The notes: generated from the letters alone by a model not told the origin. 64,000 nucleotides of DNA from Euglena gracilis (GCA_039621445.1 CP154954.1:16572140-16636139), one strand, 5' to 3'; shown: positions 21,691 through 34,632, numbered from the stretch's first letter. Numbers and translations: made by a program.

Positions 21691-23729
21691 AAAAATGTAT
21701 GGTGTTACATAATGTATTATGTTATGTGTACGATTTATGCAAGAATATTACAAGTTGTGCAACCTCTGTTTGTAATAAAGCTGGTTTGAAAACGTGCCTA
21801 AAAATGCGGGACTGCATATTCTTTTAGGACCTGGGGGGGTCAGCACTTGGGGTGGGCCACAATTGCAGGGAGGGGAAAAACGCAACATGGACCCTCAAAA
21901 ACGCGATGCAAACAAATGAAAAATAAACGTAAAAAAAATGCAAAAAAAACGGTAATTGCATGTAAAATCCTTTGCAGAGCTGCGGAGCCACGGAGCTCCC
22001 CCCGAAATGCAATTTCAGCCTGAGGGGCTTAAATTTCAGCTCCATCAGGGCAGATTTTTCATTTCGCATAAAGATATGCAATTTGTTGGCAAAAATTGCA
22101 AAATTGGGGACATTGGGGGCAAAATGAGGAATTTTTCATTCTCCAAAAAATTCCAGCAAAATCGAAAAATCGCTGCAAAAAAAGCAAAAAAAAACACAAA
22201 TTTTGCCAAAATAAAAAAAACACAAAATAAAAATGCAAAAAAAAACGCGTTCCCCCCCTGCACATTTGAAAACGAGGATTGGGTGGCCAACGTTGGGGTG
22301 CCTAACTTATATTCACTATTCTCGGCGGGTCATATCCAAAAATAGGGTCAAATTCAAATGGCCCTGGGCAAGGTTGCACTTTGAGGTGAGAGACGTATGG
22401 GGACGTCAAGTTTGCAAATGCAAATAACCACCTGTTTTTTTTGCGACAACCTTAGATGCAGAAAATGAAGACCTTTTCTGTATTTAAATCCCGGCCCCAA
22501 ATGCTTTCAACCGAATTCTTATTCACGATTAACACGTGAACGTCTCATAACTGGTTGTGCATGCCAAAATTTGGCAAACTCGACAGAAAAACTTCTGGGA
22601 AATTGTGAGATACACCAAAATATTTGGAACGTGAGTACGGGTGAGGAAGTCATGTCGCGCGTTCTTTAAAAGCTGGAGAGGGGAGTCCCCTGAAGCATCC
22701 ACTCTCCCCCCTGGGGTTCAACATTCGAAAAATACCTGGATTCCACTTAAATAAAATCAAGGGTGGACATTGGGGGGGGACAACCCAAACCCGAACCAAC
22801 ACCCAAACATTAATACCTATCTCCAACAACAAACCATCATAAGCAATAATGTGAAAATTGTGAATGTTTCAATCAGTTTTTTTTTTGGAGGCAATCCGCC
22901 TGGAGCTGTAGCTGGTCTTACCACATTCCGCACAAAGGGCCACTCAATAAGCCTGCCTCACCACACTATCTGCCCAACGTCGAAGACGCCTGGCCAATGC
23001 CGTGCTGACTTCATCGGTCAAACAGGAAGGCAGCACCTTGCAGGCCACAGGCAGCTGTAGCGGACACCAGGAAGGGGGTGGGAGAGGTTTGGTTTTGCCG
23101 TCGAGGGGAAGGCAATGTGGGGCCAGCCATGCCAACAAACCGGCGTCCCAGTCGCCCAGGCCAGGTGACTGGCATGGATTAGCCACCTACCCCTTGGGAG
23201 GATGGGGTTTGGACTGACCCCCTGTAAAATTTCTGGACCAATCTCTTCGGGCACCTTGTCAGTATCCAAAAAACATTCATGGACCTATTCATGAATGCGC
23301 TTTGGAAAAAGCGATTTGGTGTCAAATGGCTTCAATTAAGAGAACAACAAAAAATTCTAGCATTTCGGGTTATTGTTGTCCATCAGACTTTTTGGAGGAA
23401 ACATTTTGTCAAAAAAAAAACTAAAAAATTGCTGTGAAAAGCCAATAGGGATAATCTGTCCAGTTTGGTGGGATCTCTGGGTATCCTGTGGGGTTTGATG
23501 CAGGTGATGGTGTCTGAGAAAGAATCCTGTTTGGGTCACTGGAACCCCCCCCCAAGACTGAGGTGCACTCAGGGTCAATACAGTCGGGCCGGAAAGAGAT
23601 TTTTGACAATTCATTTGGGGGGGGGCGTCAATGTCCCCGAGGAGTTGCGGAGGTCCCCAGAAACAACCTCACGTTGATTTTTCCACGGACACTATCTGCA
23701 TCTGCCTGGTGGCATGGACGACCGACCTA

Positions 23730-23913
23730 CCTCCCCCCCCCCCCTTGTCGTTGACATGCCAATGTTCCAGGAGAGTGCCGTTTACACGGGGGGGGGTGTC
23801 AACGACACGCCATGTCAATGTCACTGTAATTCAATAGGTAGTGTTCCAGAAAAGTGTCGTTGACACGGGGTGTGTGTCAACGACACGCCGTGTCAACGAC
23901 AAGGGGGGGGAGG
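23730..23913. mobile_element. 184-bp C-run MITE with TA target duplication (copy A only)
   Basis: The ends are CCT + C-run + TTGTCGTTGACA and its inverse TGTCAACGACAA + G-run + AGG, flanked by TA at 23728-23729 and 23914-23915. Copy B has the matching site without the insert (GACCGATCCACCTTCTCC near 38598, with TA changed to CA). Partial relatives lie at 51892-51980, 53640-53715 and 60215-60350. Confidence 0.75.
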
Positions 23914-24344
23914 TACCTTCTCCTTTCCTCCAAAAAACTGACCTGCTGATTTTGCACAATTCTGATGAGAGGCTTTTGATACCCCCCCCCGTCAACTTTG
24001 CGACGAACACAAACCCAAGGTATCGCAAGGCCCTACTACTACCGATACTAAATGCCTGACCTTGCCTGCGGTGGCCTGACTACCGTGTCGACACAGTGGT
24101 GCCCTGATTTACATTGGTGTGAAATAACAAGTGTGGCCCACACTGTCCATCGGATGGGGAGGGGCCAAAAGCAAGTAATCGCAGAAGGGAGCCAACGTTG
24201 CTGCCTAGAATCCTCGGAAAGGGAATTTCCCCTGCGTATCAAGGAGTGGCTGGGGTTGTCAGCAACCCCGGCTGTCCTGGCACGGTGCACAGGCCACGCG
24301 TGGCACAGGGCGGGGCGCGGGCGCAAACGGGTCAAAAAAAGCCA

Positions 24345-24394
24345 TGGCGGGAGGGGGGGCGGGGGGGGGGGCAGGGGGGGGGGGGGCGGGAGGG

Positions 24395-24432
<38 letters not shown>

Positions 24433-24450
24433 AGGGGGGGGGGGGGCAAG
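24345..24450 (+). repeat. Poly-G-dominated tract
   Basis: About 105 bp of G with scattered C and A, including a run of about 32 G near 24398-24429. Copy B has only a short GGGGGAG here (about 39021-39030). It is a strong G-quadruplex candidate and an assembly-fragile site. Confidence 0.95.
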
Positions 24451-25596
24451 GGAGACAGAACCACATGGGTTGCGTGGCAGCACAGGGTTGGCTTGTCTCA
24501 TACTCATGCAAAATGTGCAATTTGCCACCCCAGTGCCTGTGCATTGCCTTTAAGGGTTCCTCCCATTTCCGTGCTGGCCGAGGCTAAAATGTACCCGTGA
24601 TTTTCCATGATTTTCCGTGAATTTCCTTTTTCATTTTTTTTAAAAAAAAGTCGAAATCATTTTCCATATCTAATCATATCCCTCTGCCTCATCCGTGAAT
24701 TTCCGTGAATTTTCGCAATTTCTGTGAAAATGGCCTCCCGCCTTTTCCGTGATCCTCCATGAATTTCAATTAATTTCCTTTTCAGGAAATGGGAGGATCC
24801 CTGTGTTTTTACACTGTTGAGAAACGATTCTCTTCGTTTCACATCATCACCAAAAAGGTAAAAATTACTTTTCCTATTACAAATAAATCACATCAGTGAA
24901 AACTTAAAAAAGCATGGGGGTGGGCGAAAAAGAATTTGCCTCCTCCAAGAAAAACTGGTGACTTAATTCTGAGGACATTCGGAGGAATCGTTTTTGATTG
25001 AAGCGAGCAATGCTTCCGCTTGTGGTGGTCCTGCCCATCCCGGCATGCCAACTGTAGGTTGCGTGCTGGTCCGCTTGCATGGAGGCAAAAAAAACAGCGC
25101 ACGAACGTAGAAATTGAACATCACAAGTATTAGCAAAACCTTTTCGTAACTGCTGATGAGTTGGGGAAACACTTCAGATCGGGTGGCTGATGTTTCTTTG
25201 GGTGAACATATGGAAAAGAACTTTGATTTTCGCCGAAATTCTGGTGGCACCACTTTTCAGAAAATACACTGCCATCGTCCAGAATCAAATATGTCATATC
25301 CGAAGAACTAAAGCAGACAACAAAACGCCATTCCTTTCCCCGTCCAGCCTCACCCCTGTGAATGGAAACCGAAAGAGCAAATCCAGGAAAACCAAGCACT
25401 GTCAACAGTCCAGACAAGGGGACAGTTGGTGCAGCAAAAGTATTGAAACCACCGCGGGCAAGGGGGGGAGTTTCGGGCCAGGAAACAGCATTTTGCAATC
25501 TGAGGAAGCAACCCTGCCATCCTCTCTCTCTCTCTCTCTCTTCTTGATTGGTATGGACGGGGGATTCTGGGTGTGGGTGGGAGTGGGGATGGGATG

Positions 25597-26170
<574 letters not shown>

Positions 26171-26339
26171 AGCCGCCGGTCCTGGGGTCGCAGCACCAAC
26201 CCCTGGGGGAGGGGGTGGCCTGAGCCGCCGGTTGCTCAGCAGAACTGCCGCGGGTTTAGCCCACAAAATGGGGCACTGGGGGCGAGGCATGGGGGTGCGA
26301 AACAACCGCGCCATGCAATTCTGGGAAAGATGCCATGGA

Positions 26340-26340
<1 letters not shown>

Positions 26341-26384
<44 letters not shown>
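26341..26384 (+). repeat. (CT)n microsatellite
   Basis: About 44 bp of CT. Together with the CT tract at 25522-25541 it bounds the 800-bp segment absent from copy B. Confidence 0.97.
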
Positions 26385-26386
<2 letters not shown>

Positions 26387-26435
26387 GTGGTGTGAGTTGA
26401 CCGAGTCAAAATTGGCCAAGGGGCCAAACTGTGTG

Positions 26436-26552
<117 letters not shown>

Positions 26553-27619
26553 TGACTGCAGGCGAGGGCTGCGAAGTGCCCGCTAGGCAGGAACCCCACG
26601 CCGGTTAATCCAAACCAGGCCACTGAGGCCCGGGTTTGGCTGCGCAGGGCAGCCTCCAGACCGTTGGGCAGGGAGGTGCTTGACCTGGGTTTGGGGGGCA
26701 GGGGGTGGTGTTGGGTGCCGGGCAATCCGGACTGGGCCAACCCGGAACCCGGAGGCAGTTGGAAATTCAGTGCCAAATACGTGCACATTTTCTGAAGCAC
26801 AATGGTGCCTCACTGAGGGGTTGCACACTGAGGCACCCCCTCAGTGTGCCTCAGGTGGCGCCCAGGAGCCTGATTCTGACCAACCCAGGGGTGGGGAGCG
26901 GAGTTCCGGGTGCTTTCCAGGGAGGCACCCCCCCAAGTTGCACCTTCTCCCCCTTGAAATTGTCACGCCAAAATATGGGTGAATGGCCAGTATATGAAGG
27001 CTTGCGCCTTAATATCGAGCCTGATAATAAATTTGGCTGTGGCAACATCCAGTTGTCCAAATTTTCAGCAGTCATTTTTCTGGCCCACGTTAATGTCCTG
27101 ACGTGTTTCAGTTCAAACCAAAACAATCGATAAAAAAATTCCCGCAGACAGAAGCCATCACTTCAGCATGGGGGAGGGTGACAAACGAGTCAGTCGCTCA
27201 GGGTTTAAAAAAAAAAACTCGGTCAGCCACCTCCCTCACGTGAAAATACCCAGTTGAGAAATACACCCCAGGGTGTATCGGCTCGCAGACAGCCTGAGGA
27301 AGCCTCAGCAAGCTGGAAAGCGTTGGGAGAGGATCTCACGCCATCCTTTCCTGCCCCTTGGTTCCATCTGCACCCAGTCTCCCCACCACGGAAACTGTCC
27401 CCAGACAAATCAGCAAACACCGATATAGGAGGCAGGCCAGCAAATACAGAGAGGGGGGTGGGGCTGGGTGAGAGGGGAAAAAGTGAAAAAGAATTCGACC
27501 GCCGGCAGACAGAAAATCCGACAACACAATTTTTCGCAAGTTTGGGATAAGCTTGAAAGCAATATTCGGAGTTTTTTTCAACTCAGGAATTTGCTTCTTC
27601 AAGAAATAAGTGAAAATTT

Positions 27620-27952
27620 TCAAACAATCGTTGGGAGACAAGGTGCAGGGAGAGAGGAGGACAGGTGCCCCCAATGAAGACAGGTTGGTGAATATGGAGG
27701 GAAGAGAACAGGCTCCCTGGGGGGGATTCCAACCTCAGGGTCTTTCAAAGGAACTTCATTGAATTTTGACCTCGACATGTTGGCCAGTACCTGGGGACCT
27801 GGCAGTTTCGCTGGTGGGCTGCTGACAGGTTCTCGGTCATGACAGCTTACTGAGAGGGGGGTGACGGCCAATTCTTCGACCCATTTCTGGAAACGTCTTT
27901 CCGCAACCAAGCAACAAAAATTTGGAAATTCTGCATCATGCCCTTGCTCCAA
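27620..27952 (-). CDS. Hypothetical ORF in copy A (partner 43302-43772)
   Basis: A 110-codon minus frame whose first 75 residues are nearly identical to those of the copy B frame (for example VAERRFQKWVEELAVTPLSV). A one-base difference in a G-run near 27719-27725 (7 G in A, 8 in B) shifts A out of the longer frame. The continuation IPELKKTPNIAFKLIPNL is still readable in another frame of A. I recognise no family and no signal peptide. It could be an exon or a chance frame preserved by the recent duplication. Confidence 0.22.
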   Translation of the reverse strand: MEQGHDAEFPNFCCLVAERRFQKWVEELAVTPLSVSCHDREPVSSPPAKLPGPQVLANMSRSKFNEVPLKDPEVGIPPREPVLFPPYSPTCLHWGHLSSSLPAPCLPTIV

Positions 27953-28521
27953 CGTTACGCTTTCAACCCAGAATGGGTTGGAAAAGAAACCTCACGGACA
28001 TTTTTTTCCAGCCTCTGCAAACCGCCACTAACCAGACCACCACCGCCACCCCCATTTCCAAGTCAGGTCTGGTTGCAAGGAAGGAGAGCGCTCAAAAGGC
28101 ATGCTGGGTTGCCCACCAACCGCTGGGAGAGAAAACATATAACAGGGCCATGACAGGCATGCATGTGAATGAGTCGCGTGTCGGAGAGGGGTTGGACATT
28201 GCACAGCAGCTCTCCACTGGACCAGGCGTAAGCTACATCCCCACAGGGAAAAATTAGGGGGAAAGATGGGAAATAATTCCAAGCTTCTTTTTACCAAACT
28301 CTGGGGGAGGGGATGTCTAGCAGGCTTCTGTTTACCAACTCTGGTGAAGGGGGGGGGGTTCGTCCTGTAATAATAATAATAATAAAAAAGCGCTTACCTG
28401 TACCGGTGGGGGACGTCAGGACCACCTAGCCAATTTTATTGCAGAACTACTTAACCCAGGCGCTGTCCGAGAAGCAGTATAATGTAGACACATCAAAATA
28501 CCTGACCTTGCTTGAGTTGGG

Positions 28522-28773
28522 ATGGCGTCAACTTCTGCCTCAACACTGGTGTGTCGGCGTCTATTTTCTGTTGTTGTGTTGTGTATTGCCTCTTCACTGA
28601 CGAATGACCCTTCCAAGATTTTTGAAGGAAGCTTGCACCTTCCCCCAGGAGGCTGGGAGCCATGGCAGGGGGTGGGCGATTTTGACGGTGTCACAATTTG
28701 GTGCAGGAGGATCAAAAGAGCTCATGCACTGTGTGTGGATGAAGAGCAAGAAAAAAAACAACTTTCTGTTTGA
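28522..28773 (+). CDS. Candidate small secreted protein, copy A
   Basis: 83 codons from an ATG in good context (GGGATGG). The N-terminus looks like a signal peptide: polar and Arg-containing n-region (residues 1-13), hydrophobic core LFSVVVLCIASSL (14-26), then a soluble region with WEPWQGVGDFDG. Copy B (44343) keeps the frame. Over the first 180 bases I count three differences, two synonymous and one Gly to Ser. The next difference is a 30-base, hence in-frame, indel after residue 60, which suggests some coding constraint. A TATAAT-like string lies about 45 bases upstream in both copies. No family is recognised; it may be a first exon. Confidence 0.35.
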   Translation: MASTSASTLVCRRLFSVVVLCIASSLTNDPSKIFEGSLHLPPGGWEPWQGVGDFDGVTIWCRRIKRAHALCVDEEQEKKQLSV

Positions 28774-30339
28774 TTCGCCTCACAATTACGGGATGCGATC
28801 AGAACAGCGACGGGTTTCTTCTTTCGCTAAAAGCCGGGTTGAACAGACTGACTAAGCCCGACCCCCCACTTATAACCCCCCCAATCCTATAACCCTCCGC
28901 AGAGGATCTGGGTAACCAGTCTCCACAGAGGCTCCGCGGCTCCAAACAACCAGCCTCCACAGCGGTTCCTCAGAGGCTCCGCGGAGGCTCAGGTAACCAA
29001 TTTGCCAGAGCATGGCAAGACACATGGAAATGAACGGGAAAATCTCAAAAAAAATGGAACGCAAAAGGACATTTGAGCCTCACCTTGCACAGAGTAGTGA
29101 TGCCATTTTTGTTCTGGGGGGGCATCCCCTCCCCCAGACGAGGCCGGTGTCAAAAAATGACGCCAAAAAAGGTGCCCACAAAAAGTGAATTGTATGCCAA
29201 AAACTTGGCATTCAATGAAGTCCAAGTGTGGGGTGACAGGGGGGGGGTGGCAAGGAAGGGGTATGTGTGGGGGTGGCAGCAGGGGGGGGTGTGAGGTGTG
29301 GGGGGTGGAGGGGGGGGGTACTGTGGGTGCACCACTTCACGCCATCTCTGACTTTGAGATTGAAAATTTTAGCAATTCGAGCCAAAAACAAAACAACAAA
29401 CCCGCCCCCCAAAAAGGCTGAGGGATGATGCCCCAGGGCCCATTACAAGCCGAAAAAGACTGCACACACACGCACACGAACATTACTCCCGTTTGATAAA
29501 TCTTTTCTGTGGAATTTTCGATACTGCGGGCAAAAATCACAAACTTTCGATCGAGGAGGGGAGGTGTGGGAGGTCGATGCTGCTGGTTTCTTTCAGGTTC
29601 GGTCACACAAATGAGCGACCCTGAAAAGCATTGGCGGGCTCGGGGCCCATTTTCCCTTCGAAACAGCCAACCTTTGCCATCGCTCCCCAACCATTTACCA
29701 AGCTCAAAAACGATGCCTTGGGTCGTTAACACTCGGAGAACAGGCAAAAAGGCCGAGAAATGATGCCCCAGGGCCCATTATAAGCCGACAAAAGATTGCA
29801 CACGCACTCACACCGCACATTACTCCAATTTGACAAACGTTTTCTGTGGAATTTCCCCTGAGTGCCCCCCCCCCCTGGGTCCAATCTTCAAGAAATCCCT
29901 GATTTAACAAGAAATCTGATTCTCCAAACCGCCCTTTCAGCTGTCCAGATTCTATTTGCCTGCTGCTTTATGAATCAGGGCAAAAATGATTATGCCATGG
30001 ATTAGATAGGATTAAATGTGGCATCGACCGACAATCCTGCACGTAACCCAAACACTAGCTCAAACCAAACCCCAACCTGAACCCTTAAACCAGGGCCCCA
30101 CCTGCTGGTGAGGTCCTGGCGTGGTCAATTGCCCTTTTTCTGCAGTGGAAAGCAGTACCCTTCCATTCACTTGCAAATTTTCTTCTGTTTAGCACACTTT
30201 TGCACGCTTTTTTCCCTGAAGACGTCCAAAAGACAGATACAGACACTCAGACACACATATTGACAAACAAAAAAACATTCAGGCAGAGATGGGAAAATCC
30301 GTGATATTTTTTTGCGGAAAGAAACTGGTCAAAACAGCA

Positions 30340-30376
30340 TTCATTCATTCATTCATTCATTCATTCATTCATTCAT
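30340..30376 (+). repeat. (ATTC)n microsatellite
   Basis: About 9 to 10 copies of the tetranucleotide; copy B has 3 to 4 at 48740-48756. This shows expansion after duplication. Confidence 0.95.
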
Positions 30377-31214
30377 TTCATAAAAACTGCAAAAAAAATC
30401 AGCCAATTGAGATTTTGCAACTACAAAAAATCTTCAGAGTCCCCTCACAGAGCTGGGGAGCTTCATAGATCAGGGCTATAATGGGGAGTTAAAGATAAGA
30501 CTCCATGGCAGCAACCATCCTGTAGCAGCGGTTGCCGACTTCTGCTGGCAATCAGGGATGGGACAATCCAAAAGCAAGAGCAGACCCTGAAGCAAACGAG
30601 GAGAGTGGGGCAACCTGTGAATGTCCAATGCTCTCAGAAGGGACGGAAGAAAAAGAAAAAAAAAAAAAAAAAAAGGGGTATAAAGGAACCAGAGGAGAAA
30701 TTGCTCTCATGGAGCTCCTTCAGTAACTCCCAATTTGTTTCTTGTATATCCTTGTATAAAATCCTTGTGTACAGATGAAAATTCTTAACATATTCAATAA
30801 ATCTACAGTGTGCCCGGCAAATATCAATTTTCGGGAAATTGTCACCTGTTAAATCAGTGAGTACGGAGGGAGGTGACAGGTCCCTATAAAGATAGGTCAG
30901 CGGTGCAGTGCTAGAAGCCACATTCTCCCAGGGAGTCCGGGTAGCCAACACAAAAATCCGAAAGTGTGGTTTTTCCACACATTTGCAATCAGCAGCCACA
31001 GATATTCAAGCAATTTTTTTCGACTCGGGAAGTGTGATTTTTCGACAAGAATGTGAAAAATCTCAAAAAAATATAGGTTACAGGTCTGCTGAGCTCTTAA
31101 TAAGCGCTCACCCACCCCTTCATTGACACCCCCATATAAACCGGCCCACTCCGTGGAGCTCTGTTGACTGAAATGCAAAGGCTTTGTGCCCGAAACAGGG
31201 CGCCGGGGGGTGGA

Positions 31215-31610
31215 AACCCACTAATTTTTGGCTCAAAATTCACCTTTTCCGGGTCTGGGGAGCCAAAAAAGCAGCGCTTTGAGCGAAAAAAAACTTCGTT
31301 TTTTTTCGTGTTTTTTTACCCGAAAATGACCAACAGTGGGTTGACGGCCCAAGACGGGGCGCTGGCGGGTCGAAAAAACGCTCATTTTTCGGCCCAAAAA
31401 CAGTTTTTCTGGGTCCAGGAGGCCAAAAAACATCGCTTCGAACAAAAAAATTTTTCGATTTTTTTCGACTTTTTTGACCCGAAAATGACCAAAAATCAAT
31501 GGGTTGGCGGCCCAAAACGGGGTGCTGGTGGGTCGAAAAACGCTCATTTTCGGCCCAAAAACAGTTTTTCTGGGTCCGGGAGGCCAAAAAAACAGCGTTT
31601 CGGGCCAAAA
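31215..31610 (+). repeat. Tandem repeat of about 165 bp (CGCTCATTTTCGGCCCAAAA unit)
   Basis: Units start near 31215, 31378 and 31541. Each holds ACGCTCATTTTCGG, a CAGTTTTTCTGGGTCCGGGA-like middle, then a T-rich TTTTTCGACTTTTTTGACCC segment. Further units are at about 31870, 32930, 33080, 34715, 34883 and 35040. Long frames here reflect a unit length near a multiple of three. Confidence 0.88.
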
Positions 31611-31678
31611 TTATCACGGTTTTCACGGTCTACCCAGGGGGGGGGGGGCGGGGGGGTTGGACCCCCTTTTCCCTGGTG

Positions 31679-31760
31679 CTAAGCTTCGCTCTTACTCTAA
31701 AGAGATAAGAGCTCAGCGACCAGGGTGTGACGTAGAGCTGAACACTTTGGAAGACTACCC
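31679..31760 (+). ncRNA. Hairpin element H, copy 1
   Basis: AAGCTTCGCTCTTAC element. The main hairpin at 31688-31712 has arms GCTCTTA/TAAGAGC with inner pairs CTCT/AGAG and an AA loop. It is followed by the conserved CAGCGACCAGGGTGTGACGT and GAGCTG. The second helix, GCTCAGC with GCTGAGC in the other copies, is partly lost here (GCTGAAC). It may be a structural RNA or DNA element rather than a gene. Confidence 0.4.
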
Positions 31761-32752
31761 CGGCGTCCCAGCCCGGCCCGGCCCGGCTGCGGCCCGGTGG
31801 CCTGTCGCGGCCCCGCCCAACCTGGCCAACGCCTTGACGGCCCAGCCTGGGCTGGGGACGGGGGTTGTTTTTGAGCTCGTTTTCGGCTCAAAAACACCTT
31901 TTCCGGGTCCGGGAGGTCAAAAAACATGGTTTTGGACAAAAAATATTTTTTCGAATTTTTACGACTTTTTGACCCAAAATGGCCAAGTCCACCGGCCGGG
32001 GGGTCCGCTCGGAAAAATTTTTTTCGCTCAAAAAAAATTTTTTTGGTGTTCTAAAGTGGAAAAAAAATGTTTTTTGAGCAAAAAAAAAATTCAAAATTCT
32101 GGATCCCGACCTGCCTCCCGACGCCCAGCCGCCCTCACAGCGCCCGCAGGGGTCCCTGAATACCCTCACTGGCCCAAAATCACACATCCAGGCCTCGGGA
32201 ACCCCAAAAAACGGTCAACCCCCCCCCCCCTAAACCTCATGATTGACCCCCTGGTTTGGGTCCCAATTCCTTGTCTAGCCCAAGATGGCCAATTTATGGT
32301 TTCGGGCCCCAAAGAGGCCCGAAATGGCCAAAACTGACAAAACCATAAAACAGCCGTATCTCGGGCTAGGCGAGGAGTTGGCCCAAACTGCAAATACCGG
32401 TGGATAGGGCGTCCCAAAGTTGTGGAATGACGTCCTCTTTACTTTTTCTCAACTCCGCAGCGTTTTTGAAGTATTTTGAATTTTTCGATTTTTTGACCCC
32501 AAAATGACCCTGAAGTTTTCCCGGAAAAAAAACGGTAGACAACTTTTTTGCTCGGGGCATATCTCCGGACTGGTGTGGAGTTGCGGGTAACCCAAGGGCT
32601 CTGGAGAAACTAGGGATCGTCCCCTAACCTATTGGCTATTCACTTTGGGGGCCAGGAAATCCAATCACATCGATAATCCTCGGGGGCCCTTGCCTACCCA
32701 GGGAGGGGGGGGGGCGGGGGGGCGGGGGCGGACCCCCCCTCCGGCCCCGGTG

Positions 32753-32823
32753 GTAAGCTTCGCTCTTACTCTAAAGAGATAAGAACTCAGCGACCAGGGT
32801 GTGACGTAGAGCTGAGCTCTTTG
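32753..32823 (+). ncRNA. Hairpin element H, copy 2
   Basis: Main hairpin 32762-32786 with one arm change (AAGAAC). The second helix is CTCAGC with GCTGAG. Sequence from GGTGGTAAGCTTCGC to GAGCTCTTTGG is shared with copy 3. Confidence 0.4.
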
Positions 32824-33479
32824 GATAACCACCCCAGCCCGGCGTCGGGGGCCCGGCACGGCCCGGCGGCACGGCCCGGCGGCCCGGCTCGGCCGGCGGC
32901 CCAGCCTGGGCCGGGGCCGGGATGTTGAAAAACACTCATTTTCGGCTCAAAAACACTTTTTCCAGGTCCAGGAGGCCAAAAAACATCGCTTTGGGCAAAA
33001 AGATTTTTTTCGACTTTTTTGACCTGAAAATGGCCCAAAGTCCATTGGTTTCGGGCCTAAAATGGGGGGCCGGGGACACAAAAACGCTCATTTTCGGCCC
33101 AAAAATACTTTTTTCGGGTCCGGGGGGGTCAAAAAACATGGGCAAAAAAAAAACTTCGAATTTTTTCAACTTTTTGACCCAAAAATGGCTAAGTCCACTG
33201 GGCAGGGGCGGGCCCCAGCCAGGAGGGGCATGGGGGGGGGGGTCCAGGTCGGAAAATTTTTTTTGCTCAAAAAACACTTTTTTTGATGTTCTAAAGTGAA
33301 AAAAAGTGTTTTTGAGCAAAAAAAATTTTTCAAAATTTGGGTCCCGGCCTGCCTCCCGACCCCCCAAGACCATCCACCCTGGGACCCCCCGCAGGGCCCC
33401 GACTAAGAGGCTGGAAAACTATGGCTGGCTGACGGCCCATAGCTGGAACTGATCCTTGACAACTGCTCTCCGACACATT

Positions 33480-33955
33480 TTCGCCCATTGTTGTACCCCT
33501 AAAAGCGTGAAATCCGTTAACATTCAGCCGCCGGGCTGCAAACTCTGAATATTTTTCAGTGTAAGAAGAACAATGGTTTGCAAAACCACAAAATGCACGA
33601 AGACCAGTAATTGTTTTGGGGTAGCTCCCATTTTTCCACAGCCAACATTTTGCCGAAGGAAGGTTTCCTTCGGCCGTCTTTCAAAATGTGGCCCAAAAAC
33701 TCAACCTCCTTCTGGAAAAATTTGAACTTCGAAAATCTGGCTCCCCATTTCTTTTCACGGAGCAAATCCAAAATGGTGCGAATTTCAAAATCATGCCTTC
33801 TGTTCCACCGCACACGAATTTTCTTGGGGGGTGCCAATGAGAATATCATCGATATAGCCATCGGCGATTTCTCGTGCGGGGGCAAGTGCCGATTCCAAAT
33901 TCCTTTGACAATATTGCACACCGTTTTTCCAACCCATTACAACCACATTGTCCCC
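33480..33955 (-). pseudogene. Ty3/gypsy-type reverse transcriptase fragment
   Basis: Reading the minus strand from 33955: VVVMGWKNGVQYCQRNLE (template-grip/motif B region), then GYIDDILIGTP with the catalytic YxDD intact. After one frameshift near 33820 come DFEIRTILDLL, FSKFKFFQKEVEFLGHILKDG and LAVEKWELP, which match the thumb and connection region (FLGH and a WP-like step) of Ty3/gypsy Pol. Fingers, protease, RNase H and integrase are absent. The fragment sits in only one of two tandem units. Short CCCCGA repeats at both junctions (about 33391 and 33953) suggest it was deleted from, or inserted between, microhomologies. Confidence 0.78.
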
Positions 33956-34059
33956 GAATACCCAAAAAGGGCCCAAAATCGCACAACCAGACCCCGCGAA
34001 CCTCAAAAAACGGTTAACCCCCCCCCCTAAACCTCAGGGTTGACCCCCTGGTTTGGGTC

Positions 34060-34184
34060 CCAACTCCTCGTCTAGCCCGAGATACGGCCAATTTACGGTT
34101 TAAGACCCCCCGAAACGGCCAAAACTTGCAAAAATAGACCAAAAACACCAAAACGGCCGTATCTCGGGCTGGGCGAGGAGTTGG
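34060..34184. repeat. 30-bp inverted repeat of the GTATCTCGGGCTAG motif
   Basis: Bases 34060-34089 (CCAACTCCTCGTCTAGCCCG and onward) and 34155-34184 are reverse complements with two mismatches and a 65-base A-rich loop. The same arrangement recurs at 35290-35319/35392-35421 and, more decayed, at 32264-32290/32352-32380. Confidence 0.85.
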
Positions 34185-34556
34185 CCCAAAACGGGCATAC
34201 CAATCGATCGGGCGTCCCAAAGTTGTGGAATGACGTCCTCTTTACTTTTCCTCAACTCCCCAGCGTTTTTGAGATATTTTGAATTTTTCGATTTTTTGAC
34301 CCCAAAATGACCCTGCAATTTCCCCGGAAAAAAAAGACGGTAGACAACTTTTTTGCTCGGGCAATCTCCGGACTGGCGTGGAGTTGGGGTAACCTAAGGG
34401 CTCTGGAGAAACTAGGGATCGTCCCCTAACCTATTGGCTATTCACTTTGGGGGCCAGGAAATCCAATCACATCGATAATCCTCGGGGGTCCTTGCCTACC
34501 CTGGGAGGAGGGGGGGGGCGGGGAGGGGGGTCGGACCCCCCCCCCTCCGGCCCCGG

Positions 34557-34632
34557 TGGTAAGCTTCGCTCTTACTCTACAGAGATAAGAGCTCAGCGGC
34601 CAGGGTGTGACGTAGAGCTGAGCTCTTTGGGA
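34557..34632 (+). ncRNA. Hairpin element H, copy 3
   Basis: Main hairpin 34568-34592 with intact arms; only the loop differs from copy 1 (AC for AA). The second helix, GAGCTCAGC with GCTGAGCTC, is perfect over 9 bp and shares the GAGC segment with the first hairpin. The two helices therefore exclude each other. Confidence 0.42.

Noticed and set aside
21956-22345. 129-codon plus ORF near the left end of copy A
   Set aside because: Copy B (36827 onward) breaks the frame several times within the same segment, so no coding constraint is evident.
25150-25330. Possible exon (VADVSLGEH.EKNFDFRR) shared with 39756-40007
   Set aside because: The plus frame is kept between copies with mostly conservative changes, but A stops soon after and a minus frame looks equally plausible in A. 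Not enough to call a gene.
31164-31682. 172-codon ORF with 55-residue repeats (and similar ORFs to 35230)
   Set aside because: The repeat unit is near a multiple of three and A/T-rich on one strand, so several frames stay open on both strands; no single frame is favoured.
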